A DNA stretch of 64,000 nt from Stutzerimonas kunmingensis (GCF_014764705.1 NZ_JACXXG010000014.1:45837-109836), one strand, 5' to 3'; counted from the stretch's first letter, positions 44,851 to 53,093 are shown. The notes: generated from the letters alone by a model not told the origin. Numbers and translations are program-made.

Positions 44851-46821
44851 ATGACTCGTCCCGTTTCATCGTTCTATGCCCAGATCGGCATACAAACACG
44901 GCTCCAAGATTTACGAAGAGTTGATCGCTATCTGAAACTCCTCGAAAGCAAAGTAAAGAAGACAACAGCAGCTCTTCAAAAAGACTTCAGCAAGAATTTC
45001 ACTCTCCCTGCTCTGAACGTTAAGAAATTCAAATTCGATAGCCTCGCTCTACAACGCGGAGCACAGACAGAACTTAACCGCGTAGGTCGCTTGCTTGAAT
45101 TGAAGGTGTCTAACATCACCCTCGATCAAGGCCGCATCAATCGCCAAGTAAGTCAGGTTCTCACTCGCGCAAGCTCCAAAGCTCGAATGGACATCAAGAG
45201 CGTGTTGGGGACCCACGGAGGGGCGAACATTCATTGGCCCGGAGCAGGCTATTCTCCACGCCTTCCCCATATGCCTAATACACAGAGCCTTGGGCAATAT
45301 GCCGGGGCCGCAGGCTTTGGAGGTGGATTAGGTGCAAGTCTCCCAATGCTGGGGGGTCCCGTTGGTCTTGCTGTAGCTGGTGTGACAGCAGGCGGATATA
45401 TGGCCTATCGGCAGGTATCTCAGCTTAAACGCTCTCAAACAGACGTAGAGGCCAGTCGCGTAAAGCTCGATGTGGCTTCAGGCTATCGGGATCGAAAGGA
45501 CATCGACAGACAGAACGAAGAGTTTTTCAGCCTCGCTAATATGACTGGTAGCGATGCTATGTCCCTGGTCGATAGCTATAGCCAGATGATGAAGACGCTT
45601 CAGGCGATCGGCCTGTCTTCTGAAAAGAGCTTCGACCTTTATAAGAATATGTCTCTGTTTGCCAAGTCCACTGGTGCAGACAGTCAGCAGATGAGTCGAG
45701 CCGCCACGGCCATTGGTCAAATCTACGGTAAGGGTTTCGTAGCACGGGAAGAGCTACAGCTTCAGTTGGCAGATGCCCTGCCGAGTGCCAAAAAATACTT
45801 GATGGACGTATACGCCAAGGAGACAGGCAACAGCAGCTTTGAAAGCTTCGACAAGGCGCTAACAGATAAGAAGATCACCACTCAGATGCTTGAACAAGCA
45901 TTCAGGGAGGCCGCTAAGGCAGGAATGCCCAACGTCCAGCAATACGCCAACACAGCGCAAGGGATGGAAAACCAATATGCCAACCAAGTGCTACAGGAAC
46001 AGATGCGCAGGACGCTGGATGATGAGATGGTTCCTGCTGCTAAACGATTCACAGCAGCACAGCAAGAATTGCACACCGCCACCGTTCCCCTCAGAGACGC
46101 AATGTACAGCCTTGGAGCTGGTGCCCTGTCAGCTACAGCCAGCCTAGTGTCTTGGGGAGCCAAGCTGACAACGGATTTCAATCAATCCCCAGCTATGCAG
46201 AAGCAGGCGAGCTACGAACAACGCAGTGAAGCTGTTATGGCTTCAAGCATGGGGCGCGGCCTCTTGAGTGTTCCGAACATTACGAAGCTGCAAGAGAAGC
46301 CACGTCAGCCCATCACACCAATGCTCTACAAGCGTCCAGATTGGCAGAAGGAGTCAGACCGCTACATGCCTAAGCTTTCTGCTGATTGGGGCATCCCTGC
46401 CGCCAAGCTTGAGCAGATGTTAGCTAAACAAGACCCTCTGAAGGTGCTGGCATTGCAGGATGTTAGTCGTTGGAACAAGCCACCGGCTTTGTCTATGCCA
46501 TCAACGGCAAGTATCACAAAGCTACAAGAGAAACCCCGCCAGCCCATCACTCCAATGCTTTACCCGAAGCCAGAATGGCAACAGGCGGCAGAAGCCTACG
46601 CCCCTTCAAGCCCTGATGCTCTGATGCAGCAGTTCACCCAGCGCAGCAACGTGAGTGTTCAATCGTCTGTCAGCTTCCAGCAGGGAGCTTTCCAGATACA
46701 GACACAAGCAACAGATGCTCAAACCCTCGCCGCTGAGCTACAGCCACTGATCCAAGAGCAATTCGACGTATCCCTTCAACGCACGCTCAGCGAAGTGGAT
46801 GCCTCGTTCGGCAGTAAATGA
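44851..46821 (+). CDS. Phage tail tape measure protein
   Basis: The 656-residue product (ATG 44851, AAAGGATAA upstream) has an N-terminal helical region, a Gly/Ala-rich hydrophobic segment (about 150-186) and the tape-measure N-terminal domain (about 195-385) with its signature IGQIYGKGFVAREELQLQLA then DALPSAKKYL. The C-terminus (about 598-650) has the beta-then-helix end common in tape measures. Residues 477-499 and 555-577 are near-identical Pro-rich repeats. Tape measures set tail length and enter the host membrane during DNA injection. No other tail gene is present, so assembly would need a helper phage. Confidence 0.88.
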   Translation: MTRPVSSFYAQIGIQTRLQDLRRVDRYLKLLESKVKKTTAALQKDFSKNFTLPALNVKKFKFDSLALQRGAQTELNRVGRLLELKVSNITLDQGRINRQVSQVLTRASSKARMDIKSVLGTHGGANIHWPGAGYSPRLPHMPNTQSLGQYAGAAGFGGGLGASLPMLGGPVGLAVAGVTAGGYMAYRQVSQLKRSQTDVEASRVKLDVASGYRDRKDIDRQNEEFFSLANMTGSDAMSLVDSYSQMMKTLQAIGLSSEKSFDLYKNMSLFAKSTGADSQQMSRAATAIGQIYGKGFVAREELQLQLADALPSAKKYLMDVYAKETGNSSFESFDKALTDKKITTQMLEQAFREAAKAGMPNVQQYANTAQGMENQYANQVLQEQMRRTLDDEMVPAAKRFTAAQQELHTATVPLRDAMYSLGAGALSATASLVSWGAKLTTDFNQSPAMQKQASYEQRSEAVMASSMGRGLLSVPNITKLQEKPRQPITPMLYKRPDWQKESDRYMPKLSADWGIPAAKLEQMLAKQDPLKVLALQDVSRWNKPPALSMPSTASITKLQEKPRQPITPMLYPKPEWQQAAEAYAPSSPDALMQQFTQRSNVSVQSSVSFQQGAFQIQTQATDAQTLAAELQPLIQEQFDVSLQRTLSEVDASFGSK

Positions 46822-47049
46822 GTAGCACGCCACATACGTGCTATAAACCCCAGTAAACATACAAAGCTGTATTTAAAAAGGCAGGGATAAACACGCTCTG
46901 CCTTCCCGGCTATTCCCCATAGCAGGGCTACAACGCTGATGTTACTTAATAACATTCAATATTGTGTTAAGCCGTTTCTGACTCCAAAGTCAAATAAATG
47001 CTAAACATTTTCAATCCAAGAATATAAATCCCCAATAAAGGAGAGATAA
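46822..47049. other. Structured intergenic region after the tape measure gene
   Basis: AGCACG...CGTGCT (46822-46840) and GGCAG...CTGCC (about 46880-46902) form hairpins, probably ending the tape measure transcript. A TGTT...AACA palindrome (46937-46951) may be an operator. An AT-rich segment precedes the TTG-start gene at 47050. No gene supported. Confidence 0.5.
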
Positions 47050-47307
47050 TTGATTACTTTTGCTAATAGCCTTCAAATCTGCAACATCTTTGCCCTGTCC
47101 ACCGTCTTGCTGGTGATCTGGTCTTTGCCATCGGCTGCTGACCTAAAGGCCACCAATAGCCGCGTCAGCGAGCTTGAGCTACGCCAGACAAACAGCCTTG
47201 TGTATTTGGAAGGACGCCATAACAGCCTTGAGGCGAAGGTCATTGACCTATCGAACAGCACAGATCGTCGCCTTGATCGTCTGGAAGCCCGCACCAAACA
47301 AAAATAG
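47050..47307 (+). CDS. Small membrane-anchored coiled-coil protein (85 aa, TTG start)
   Basis: TTG at 47050 lies six bases after AAAGGAG. Residues 11-30 (CNIFALSTVLLVIWSLPSA) form a membrane helix or uncleaved signal, and the rest is a heptad-like helix (NSRVSELELRQTNSLVYLE, then STDRRLDRLEARTKQK). It resembles in layout small phage membrane proteins (holin partner, spanin-like or exclusion proteins), but none can be named. It is separated from the resolvase by a promoter. Confidence 0.6.
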   Translation: MITFANSLQICNIFALSTVLLVIWSLPSAADLKATNSRVSELELRQTNSLVYLEGRHNSLEAKVIDLSNSTDRRLDRLEARTKQK

Positions 47308-47325
47308 AATCGCAATTTACATAGC

Positions 47326-47354
47326 TTGAACGAACGTCCGAGCCGGTGTAATAT
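47326..47354 (+). promoter_or_regulatory. Sigma-70 promoter of the small serine recombinase
   Basis: TTGAAC (47326-47331) and TAATAT (47349-47354) with an ideal 17-bp spacer, 42 bases before the recombinase ATG. Two imperfect GCAGTGT(A/T)A repeats lie between the boxes and the start and could bind a regulator. Confidence 0.65.
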
Positions 47355-47395
47355 AGTTCCTAGCAGTGTAAACGCAGTGTTAAGGAGCCTGAGCA

Positions 47396-48112
47396 ATGGA
47401 AACCAAATCCCCGATCCAAGTGATTGCCTACCTTCGAGTATCGACAAAGGGTCAAGGGGAATCCGGCTTAGGTTTGGAAGCTCAACGCCAATACATCGAG
47501 ACGGCAGCAGCGCAGCAAGGATGGGAAGTGGTTGCTGAATACATCGACGTTAACGTGTCTGGCTGTGTGCATCCTCTTGACCGTCCAGAAGGCTCTAAAG
47601 CATTCGCACACAAGCTTCCGGTAGTGGTTGCCAAGCTCGACCGTCTGAGCCGTGACGTCGCGGACATTGCCGCACTCATGAAAGCGGTGGACTTCAAGGT
47701 CGCCACAATGCCCAACGCCGACACCATGCAACTCCATCTGTTCGCCATGCTTGCTGAGCAAGAACGAAAGTTCATCAGCCAACGCACCAAGGACGCTCTG
47801 AAAAGCCTCGCTAAGCGTGCAGAAGCTGGGGAAGCGGCAGCGGTGGAAAAGGTAGAACGTCGCTCAGAAGCCCTCGCCAAAGGCCGTACAAAGGTCAATC
47901 AATCTAAAGGCGGGGAGTCAACCAAGGCCAAGGCCGAAGCGTTCGCTGAAAGCATCCGTGACACTGTAGAACTGTGCATCCTTCGTGGCACCAAGACACT
48001 TGCTGGCGTTGCCGAATGCTTGAATACCAAGGGAGTGACAACCGCTAAGGGTGGGCAATGGTCCCCTGTGCAGGTCAGTCGAGTGATGCAGAAGCTTGCT
48101 TTGACCTTCTGA
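47396..48112 (+). CDS. Small serine recombinase (resolvase/invertase family)
   Basis: The 238-residue protein has the catalytic Ser16 in YLRVSTKGQ, then LEAQRQYIE, KLDRLSRDV and LFAMLAEQERKFISQRTKDA, all motifs of the serine recombinase N-terminal domain. The C-terminal 60 residues (GTKTLAGVAECLNTKGV, then WSPVQVSRVM) form a recombinase-type DNA-binding helix bundle. Ribosome site TAAGGAGCC. It could resolve element multimers or flip a segment. It is distinct from the large integrase at the right end. Confidence 0.85.
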   Translation: METKSPIQVIAYLRVSTKGQGESGLGLEAQRQYIETAAAQQGWEVVAEYIDVNVSGCVHPLDRPEGSKAFAHKLPVVVAKLDRLSRDVADIAALMKAVDFKVATMPNADTMQLHLFAMLAEQERKFISQRTKDALKSLAKRAEAGEAAAVEKVERRSEALAKGRTKVNQSKGGESTKAKAEAFAESIRDTVELCILRGTKTLAGVAECLNTKGVTTAKGGQWSPVQVSRVMQKLALTF

Positions 48113-48473
48113 ACAGCCTCCCTCAAGCCCTGCTATCTGGTGGGGCTTGCTGCTATCCCTCAAATCCCTTCGCGAATGCCCCTTAGAGGCTCGCTGAGCA
48201 CGCTAGAACGTGCGTTCTCTTCGTTTCCTTTGCGTGTTATCCCTTCAAACAATCGCTCAATAGCGCTCACTGTAGCCCTACGCTCGATATTTTAAATTCG
48301 TGTGATTGGTCAAAAAGTGATCAGCGGGCGCGAGTTAAGCCGGTCATATCCCGAGCGGGGAATTTCAGCAAACGTTCTGCATATAGGAGAGGAATCAGGG
48401 GATGTGATATTTGCTACGGGAGAATCCCCCACACCTGTGCAAAGCATGGGGATTTTCTGACAGGGGGGTTGGG
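48113..48473. other. Gap between convergent genes with hairpins
   Basis: No gene in 361 bp. It holds a CAAGCCC...GGGCTTG hairpin (48124-48149), a GCACG...CGTGC hairpin near 48217, and a bidirectional terminator at 48421-48457. Such a gene-free segment could also contain the packaging site of a satellite, which cannot be recognised by eye. Confidence 0.5.
48421..48457. terminator. Bidirectional terminator between the recombinase and HTH genes
   Basis: AGAATCCCC pairs with GGGGATTTTCT around an 18-base loop, with T-rich flanks on both strands, between convergent genes. Confidence 0.6.
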
Positions 48474-48788
48474 TTACTCGTCTTTTTGTGCTAGTTGTGC
48501 TTCAAGCTCTCGAACACGCTTTTCGAGAAAGGCAATGTACCGGGTCTGTACGTCATCAGGCATTAGTGATTTTGTAAACTCAGTGAACAGCCCAGAATCA
48601 CCCCCTACACTGTTCGATCTGCTGACCTGCCGTACAGGTTCACCCTCGGCCTTGATCCACTTAGACATCACCGCATAGCTTGGCTTTCCTTGTTGCGAAC
48701 AAAAGCGGCTGAGGCTCATACCACTTGCTTGATATTCTTCAATCAATGCTTGCTTCTGCTCATCAGCGTAGCGAATACCCTTTACCAT
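48474..48788 (-). CDS. OrfA-like helix-turn-helix protein, candidate directionality factor
   Basis: I choose ATG 48788 (AGGA eight bases upstream); an ATG at 48806 is also open. The 104-residue product has a transposase-8-like HTH (ADEQKQALIEEYQASGMSLS, then RFCSQQGKPSYAVMSKWIK) and a C-terminal leucine-zipper helix (IAFLEKRVRELEAQLAQ), like OrfA of IS3-type elements. No OrfB or IS ends are nearby. It lies 52 bp downstream of the integrase on the same strand, which is where recombination directionality factors or integrase regulators often sit. Confidence 0.65.
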   Translation of the reverse strand: MVKGIRYADEQKQALIEEYQASGMSLSRFCSQQGKPSYAVMSKWIKAEGEPVRQVSRSNSVGGDSGLFTEFTKSLMPDDVQTRYIAFLEKRVRELEAQLAQKDE

Positions 48789-48840
48789 TGTGTTAGTCCT
48801 TTTCATGTAGGTGGCGCTAAGGTATCACACGATATTTTCC

Positions 48841-50427
48841 CTACGCATCATCGCCGCGCCTGCGGTGGCCCCGAGCAATCAGAGACAGCAGGTCATTGAA
48901 CTCCGGTGTCGGCTCTGGCAGAGGCTGCTTGTTCACCCTATCAAGAAGCTCTTGATGCTCTGGACGTAGCATCAGCAGTCGATATTCCTGCCCTAAATCT
49001 TCATACACATAACTTTTTGCAGAACGATCATACCCCTTGTATTTCCAAGGGTGCTCATCCCCACTCACCCAAATTTCCCCATTAGAGAAGCAAGTGATTG
49101 AGTATTCCGCCTGCTGAAGCAATGCGTTGAGCTTGATTGGATCGTTTGCCAGATAGTCATGCTCCACGTTGATGATCGTATTGGTGGACACGGCATCATC
49201 AGTAGAGCGATCAAGGATCAGGCGTTCGTCTTGTAGCTGCTTTCTCTGCGCCTGTAGCTGCTCAAGCTGTTCTTGTATCTCTGGCACCAGCCCGATTGCT
49301 GCGATGGTGTTAGCAAGGTTTCCGATCCTCTTGGACAGGTCTTCAAGCTCGCCTTCTATCTCGATCTTTCGTTTCTGGTGTTCAGTGAGCAACTGGCCTG
49401 CCAACGCACGTTCCACATACGGCAGAGAAGTTTTCACACGGATGTGTTCGAGAAGCTGCTTAGGGATGGATTTAGAATTGCTGCACCCGTCCAGCGTCAG
49501 ACGCGCCCGGCTTGTGCATTGCATTGTGGCTCCGGTGTTGGGGTGCTTCTTGACGTTGAAGTTTCGCCCGCAATGTCCACATTTCACTAGGCCAGTCAGG
49601 AGGTACGCTGTTGGTGCGCTACGCTTCTGATCCTTGTTGCGGCTTAGCTGCTCCTGCACACGGTAGAACAGCTCCTTCGGTACAACGGGTTCGTAGACGT
49701 TCGGAATCTCGCCCCAATTGCCAATGGCCGTGGTGTTCGTCAGCCACCTTTTAACAGTGGTGCCATTGATGGTTTGCAGTAGCTCGTGTCCTGACTCACG
49801 TAACCGGCGACAGATACGCCGCTCGCCCAACCCTGCCGCATAGTCCTCGAATGCCTGCCTTACAAGCGGTGCAACGGATTCGATTAGCTTTCCTTCCTTG
49901 TCGATCCACATCGGCGTGTGACGCTTTACAGCCTTACCTTCCTTAGCTGCTCGTTTCTTCTTGTCGTAAGCGGCATTGATGAGGTCGGACAGTCTTTCAC
50001 TATAGATGTATGCCTGCTGCACCTTCGCCACGAGCAGGAACAGGTGATTGCTGTTCGCTGACTTCTGATCGTATGTCAGCGCATCATCGAGCGTGACGAT
50101 CATCACCCCTGCCTGAAGAATCCTTCCTAATAGAGGAAGCATCTCTAATGGTTCAAGTCGCCCGGTGCGGTCGATAGCCTCGACAAGAATGCAATCCCCC
50201 GGCTGGATAACTCCCGCTTCAACAGCGGCCAAGAGTTTGCCAAATCCATTCTCAAGGTGTTCGCCCTTCCAACCACTGCGCCCCAGGTCTTCAAAGCTCG
50301 TGAGGCTGAGAGTGTAATCAGGATGGGATGCCAGCCACTGAGCCACCCTTGTTTGTTGGCGTTCAAGGCTCGACCCCCGCGCTTGCTTGGCTGAAGAAAA
50401 ACGGACGTATGAGAATGCAGTGGGCAT
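48841..50427 (-). CDS. int: Large serine integrase of the element
   Basis: The 528-residue protein, starting at ATG 50427, has the catalytic Ser11 in YVRFSSAKQ, the E-helix, a recombinase domain (about 160-260), a zinc ribbon (about 280-315; CGHC then CTSR and a later Cys) and a long coiled coil (about 345-400). This is the layout of phage and ICE large serine recombinases that integrate at attB without host factors. The frame extends upstream into pirin to 50580, but that part is host DNA on the other strand. The gene starts 55 bases from the right attachment core. Confidence 0.9.
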   Translation of the reverse strand: MPTAFSYVRFSSAKQARGSSLERQQTRVAQWLASHPDYTLSLTSFEDLGRSGWKGEHLENGFGKLLAAVEAGVIQPGDCILVEAIDRTGRLEPLEMLPLLGRILQAGVMIVTLDDALTYDQKSANSNHLFLLVAKVQQAYIYSERLSDLINAAYDKKKRAAKEGKAVKRHTPMWIDKEGKLIESVAPLVRQAFEDYAAGLGERRICRRLRESGHELLQTINGTTVKRWLTNTTAIGNWGEIPNVYEPVVPKELFYRVQEQLSRNKDQKRSAPTAYLLTGLVKCGHCGRNFNVKKHPNTGATMQCTSRARLTLDGCSNSKSIPKQLLEHIRVKTSLPYVERALAGQLLTEHQKRKIEIEGELEDLSKRIGNLANTIAAIGLVPEIQEQLEQLQAQRKQLQDERLILDRSTDDAVSTNTIINVEHDYLANDPIKLNALLQQAEYSITCFSNGEIWVSGDEHPWKYKGYDRSAKSYVYEDLGQEYRLLMLRPEHQELLDRVNKQPLPEPTPEFNDLLSLIARGHRRRGDDA

Positions 50428-50481
50428 GGGATGCTGATTCCGAGCTAACCAAGATAGCCATTGTATCATTGCCCCGGTCTT

Positions 50482-50487
50482 CTCGAA
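50482..50487. other. attR core of the element
   Basis: CTCGAA at the right junction, between element sequence (GCCCCGGTCTT) and pirin sequence (GGACGCATGCGCC). It is identical to the left core and restores the codons CTC GAA of pirin. Confidence 0.85.
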
Positions 50488-51114
50488 GGACGCATGCGCC
50501 ACGAGGATCACATGGGCAATGTGGGGTTGCTGGAGAGCGGTGGCGTGCAGTGGATGACCGCCGCGCGCGGCGTCATCCATAGCGAGATGCCGCAGCAGCA
50601 GGAAGGCACCATGCGCGGCTTCCAGCTATGGTTGAACCTGCCCTCCCACGCCAAGCTCGGCGATCCGGACTATCGGGATTTCGCCCCGGCCGAAATACCG
50701 CAACTCGCCCTGCCGGGCGGCGTGCAGGCCAAGGTCATCGCCGGCGCGTTCAAGGCCGGCGATATCGAACAGCACGGGATCGTGCAGCGGCCCGATACCG
50801 AGCCTCTGCTGTTCGACCTGCAGCTTTCAGCCGAGAGTGCCGTCTCGCCGCAAGTACCGGATGGCCATCGGTTGTTGCTCTACGTCTATGAAGGGACGCT
50901 GCGGGTGGGTGAGCAGGCGGTGAGCAAAGGCCAGTTGGTTCAGATGTCCCAGGACGGCGAGCTCAATCTGTCCAGCGAACGTGGCGCCCGGCTGATGCTG
51001 CTGGCAGGCCGCCCACTCGGTGAGCCGATCGTGCAGTACGGGCCATTCGTGATGAACAGCCGCGAGGAGATCGAGCAGGCGCTGCGAGACTTCCGGGACG
51101 GTACGTTGGCCTGA
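50488..51114 (+). pseudogene. Pirin gene, 3' fragment
   Basis: 208 codons continue the pirin frame from the integration core (GRMRHEDHMGN, then GVQWMTAARGVIHSEMPQQ with the second pair of metal ligands His and Glu) through the C-terminal cupin to TGA 51112-51114. Joined to 39774-39989 the product would have 280 residues, the usual pirin length. Pirins are iron-binding cupins; bacterial members act as quercetinases or as regulators of central metabolism enzymes. No ribosome site for separate translation is evident. Confidence 0.92.
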
Positions 51115-51165
51115 CCTGCGCGATCTGCCCGGGAAGACGCCAGGCCTGGCGCAAATGGCAGTCCA

Positions 51166-52113
51166 CTAGACGGCCGAACGCGTCTTCCTCTTTTTATACA
51201 AGCTGGGCTCGCCTACCGGGCGGGTCTTGAAGCGGCGATGCGCCCAGAGGTACTGCTCGGGTACCGCACTGACCGCCTCTTCTATCCACTGGTTGATCCG
51301 CAGACAGTCCGCCTCTTCACTTTCACCCGGGAAGTCCTGCAGCGGCGGATGGATCACCAGTCGATACCCCGAACCGTCCGCCAGGCGTTCCTGGGTGAAG
51401 GGTATGACCCGCGCCCTGCCCAGCCGGGCAAACTTGGTGGTGGCGGTGACGGTCGCCGCCTGGACGCCAAACAGCGGTACGAACAGGCTCTGTTTTCGCC
51501 CATAGTCCTGGTCCGGCGCGTACCAAATGGCGCGCCCTGCGCGCAATACCTTGAGCATCGCCCGCACATCCTCGCGCTCGATGGCACTCGCATCACGGTT
51601 GTGCCGTTCGCGCCCGCGACGCTGGATGAAGTCGAAAAGCGGATTCTTGTGCTCGCGGTACATGCCGTCGATCGTGTGCCGCTGGCCAAGCAGCGCGGCG
51701 CCGATCTCCAGCGTAGTGAAATGCAGCGCCATCAGGATCACACCCTGCCCTGCAGCCTGAGCCTGCTGCAGATGCTCGAGCCCATCGATCCTGGCCAGGC
51801 GCTGCAGGCGTGCCTGCGGCCACCACCAGCTCATGGCCATCTCGAAGAAGGCAATGCCGTTGGAGGCAAAGTTCTCCCGCAACAGACGCTCGCGTTGCGC
51901 CTGACTCAGTTCGGGGAAACACAGCTCCAGATTGCGCCGAGCGATGTAGCGACGCGAACCGGCGAAGCGAAACATCAGTGCGCCAAGCCCGCGACCCAGT
52001 TTCAAGAGAACCGAATATGGCAACTGGACCAGCAGCCACAGCACGCCCAGGCCCAGCCACAGCGGCCAGAAGCGCGGGTGCAGGAAGTACGCACGAAACT
52101 GAGGACGATCCAT
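51166..52113 (-). CDS. lpxL: Lipid A lauroyl-type acyltransferase (LpxL/HtrB family)
   Basis: The start at 52113 (MDRPQFRAYFLHPRFWPLW) is family-like; the frame extends to 52155 without support. The 315-residue product has one N-terminal membrane anchor and the acyltransferase signature HFTTLE (HX4E), then GMYREHKNPL and YAPDQDYG. These enzymes add secondary acyl chains to lipid A at the inner membrane. It is divergent from minC, exactly as htrB is beside min genes in P. aeruginosa. Confidence 0.88.
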   Translation of the reverse strand: MDRPQFRAYFLHPRFWPLWLGLGVLWLLVQLPYSVLLKLGRGLGALMFRFAGSRRYIARRNLELCFPELSQAQRERLLRENFASNGIAFFEMAMSWWWPQARLQRLARIDGLEHLQQAQAAGQGVILMALHFTTLEIGAALLGQRHTIDGMYREHKNPLFDFIQRRGRERHNRDASAIEREDVRAMLKVLRAGRAIWYAPDQDYGRKQSLFVPLFGVQAATVTATTKFARLGRARVIPFTQERLADGSGYRLVIHPPLQDFPGESEEADCLRINQWIEEAVSAVPEQYLWAHRRFKTRPVGEPSLYKKRKTRSAV

Positions 52114-52271
52114 GAATATCTCGACAACCGATGAAGCGACGCATTCTAGCGGCAAACGCCTGCGCTGACCGAACCCAAGCGCACCGACGATCGCTTCACG
52201 GGCCGCTCGCGGGTTGCAGGCAGCGACGCGCCCCGCTATAAGTCCTCGCCATTTACCGCAGCAGACAGACC

Positions 52272-52997
52272 ATGAGCCAAGCCGACCTCACCGATCAGTC
52301 CCCAGCCTTCCAGCTCAAGGGCAGCATGCTCGCCATCACCGTGCTGGAACTCGCCAGCAACGACATCGAGCGTCTCGACGAGCAACTCGCGGCCAAGGTC
52401 GAGCAGGCGCCGGACTTCTTCAATAACACCCCGCTGGTCCTGGCCTTGGACAAGCTGCCGGAGGCGGCTCGCGAGATCGATATCGCTGCGCTGGTCAGCC
52501 TGTGCCGCAAGCATCGTCTGCGTACCCTGGCCCTGCGCGCCAGCGAACCGTCCCACCTCGAGGCGGCCGCGGTGCTCGATCTGCCGGTGCTGCCGCCTTC
52601 CGGTGCTCGTGAGCGGCAGGTCGACCTGAGCTCGAAAACCCCGGCCAAACCAGCCGAGCCGGTCTATCGCCCGACCCGCGTCGTGACCACCCCCATCCGC
52701 GGCGGCCAGCAGGTCTACGCGCAAGGCGGCGACCTCATCGTTCTCGCTCCCGTGAGCCCCGGTGCGGAACTTCTCGCCGATGGCAACATCCATGTCTACG
52801 GTCCGCTTCGAGGTCGCGCCTTGGCAGGTATCAAAGGCGACACTTCGGCGCGGATCTTCTGTCAGCAACTCACCGCTGAAATGGTCTCCATCGCCGGCCA
52901 GTACAAGGTAGCCGAGGACCTGCGACGCGATCCTCTCTGGGCTGAAGCGGTACAGATCAGCCTCTCCGGCGACGTGTTGAACATCACCCGCCTTTAA
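52272..52997 (+). CDS. minC: Septum site-determining protein MinC
   Basis: The 241-residue protein has the N-terminal FtsZ-inhibiting domain (about 10-110) and the C-terminal beta-helix MinD-binding domain with [32 protein letters not shown] and RGRALAG. It blocks FtsZ ring formation near the poles, with MinD and MinE encoded next. Length and order are standard. The 96-bp gap to minD contains AT-rich DNA that may hold an internal promoter. Confidence 0.93.
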   Translation: MSQADLTDQSPAFQLKGSMLAITVLELASNDIERLDEQLAAKVEQAPDFFNNTPLVLALDKLPEAAREIDIAALVSLCRKHRLRTLALRASEPSHLEAAAVLDLPVLPPSGARERQVDLSSKTPAKPAEPVYRPTRVVTTPIRGGQQVYAQGGDLIVLAPVSPGAELLADGNIHVYGPLRGRALAGIKGDTSARIFCQQLTAEMVSIAGQYKVAEDLRRDPLWAEAVQISLSGDVLNITRL

Positions 52998-53093
52998 CGG
53001 ATACTGCCGCGAATTTTCAAGGACCAAACGGGCAATCCTGACGCTGAAATCGGCGAAAGGTCCCGATTTTTTAAATATTTAGGGTGAATCACC

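Larger units (their letters stand above)
39984..50487. mobile_element. Integrated phage-satellite-like element in pirin (about 10.5 kb)
   Basis: The segment is bounded by the shared 6-bp core CTCGAA (39984-39989 and 50482-50487). Removing one core plus the insert joins the pirin halves in frame. The interior is visibly AT-richer than the flanks, uses different codons, and encodes a large serine integrase reading outward at the right end, a small serine recombinase, an SF3 helicase, small DNA-binding proteins, iterons and a phage tape measure protein. No capsid, terminase, portal, baseplate or lysis gene is recognisable. All frames look intact, with tight overlaps and good ribosome sites, so this is not a decayed prophage. 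Satellite is inference; an integrative plasmid or minimal phage derivative are alternatives. Confidence 0.88.

Noticed and set aside
48474..48806. A complete IS3 element in the integrated island
   Set aside because: Only an OrfA-like protein is present; no OrfB (rve integrase domain), terminal inverted repeats or target duplication are seen.
39984..50487. Decayed prophage explanation for the element
   Set aside because: Frames are intact with overlapping starts and stops, the att cores match and the host gene can be rebuilt exactly; a remnant would show frameshifts and lost ends. It cannot be fully excluded without comparison.
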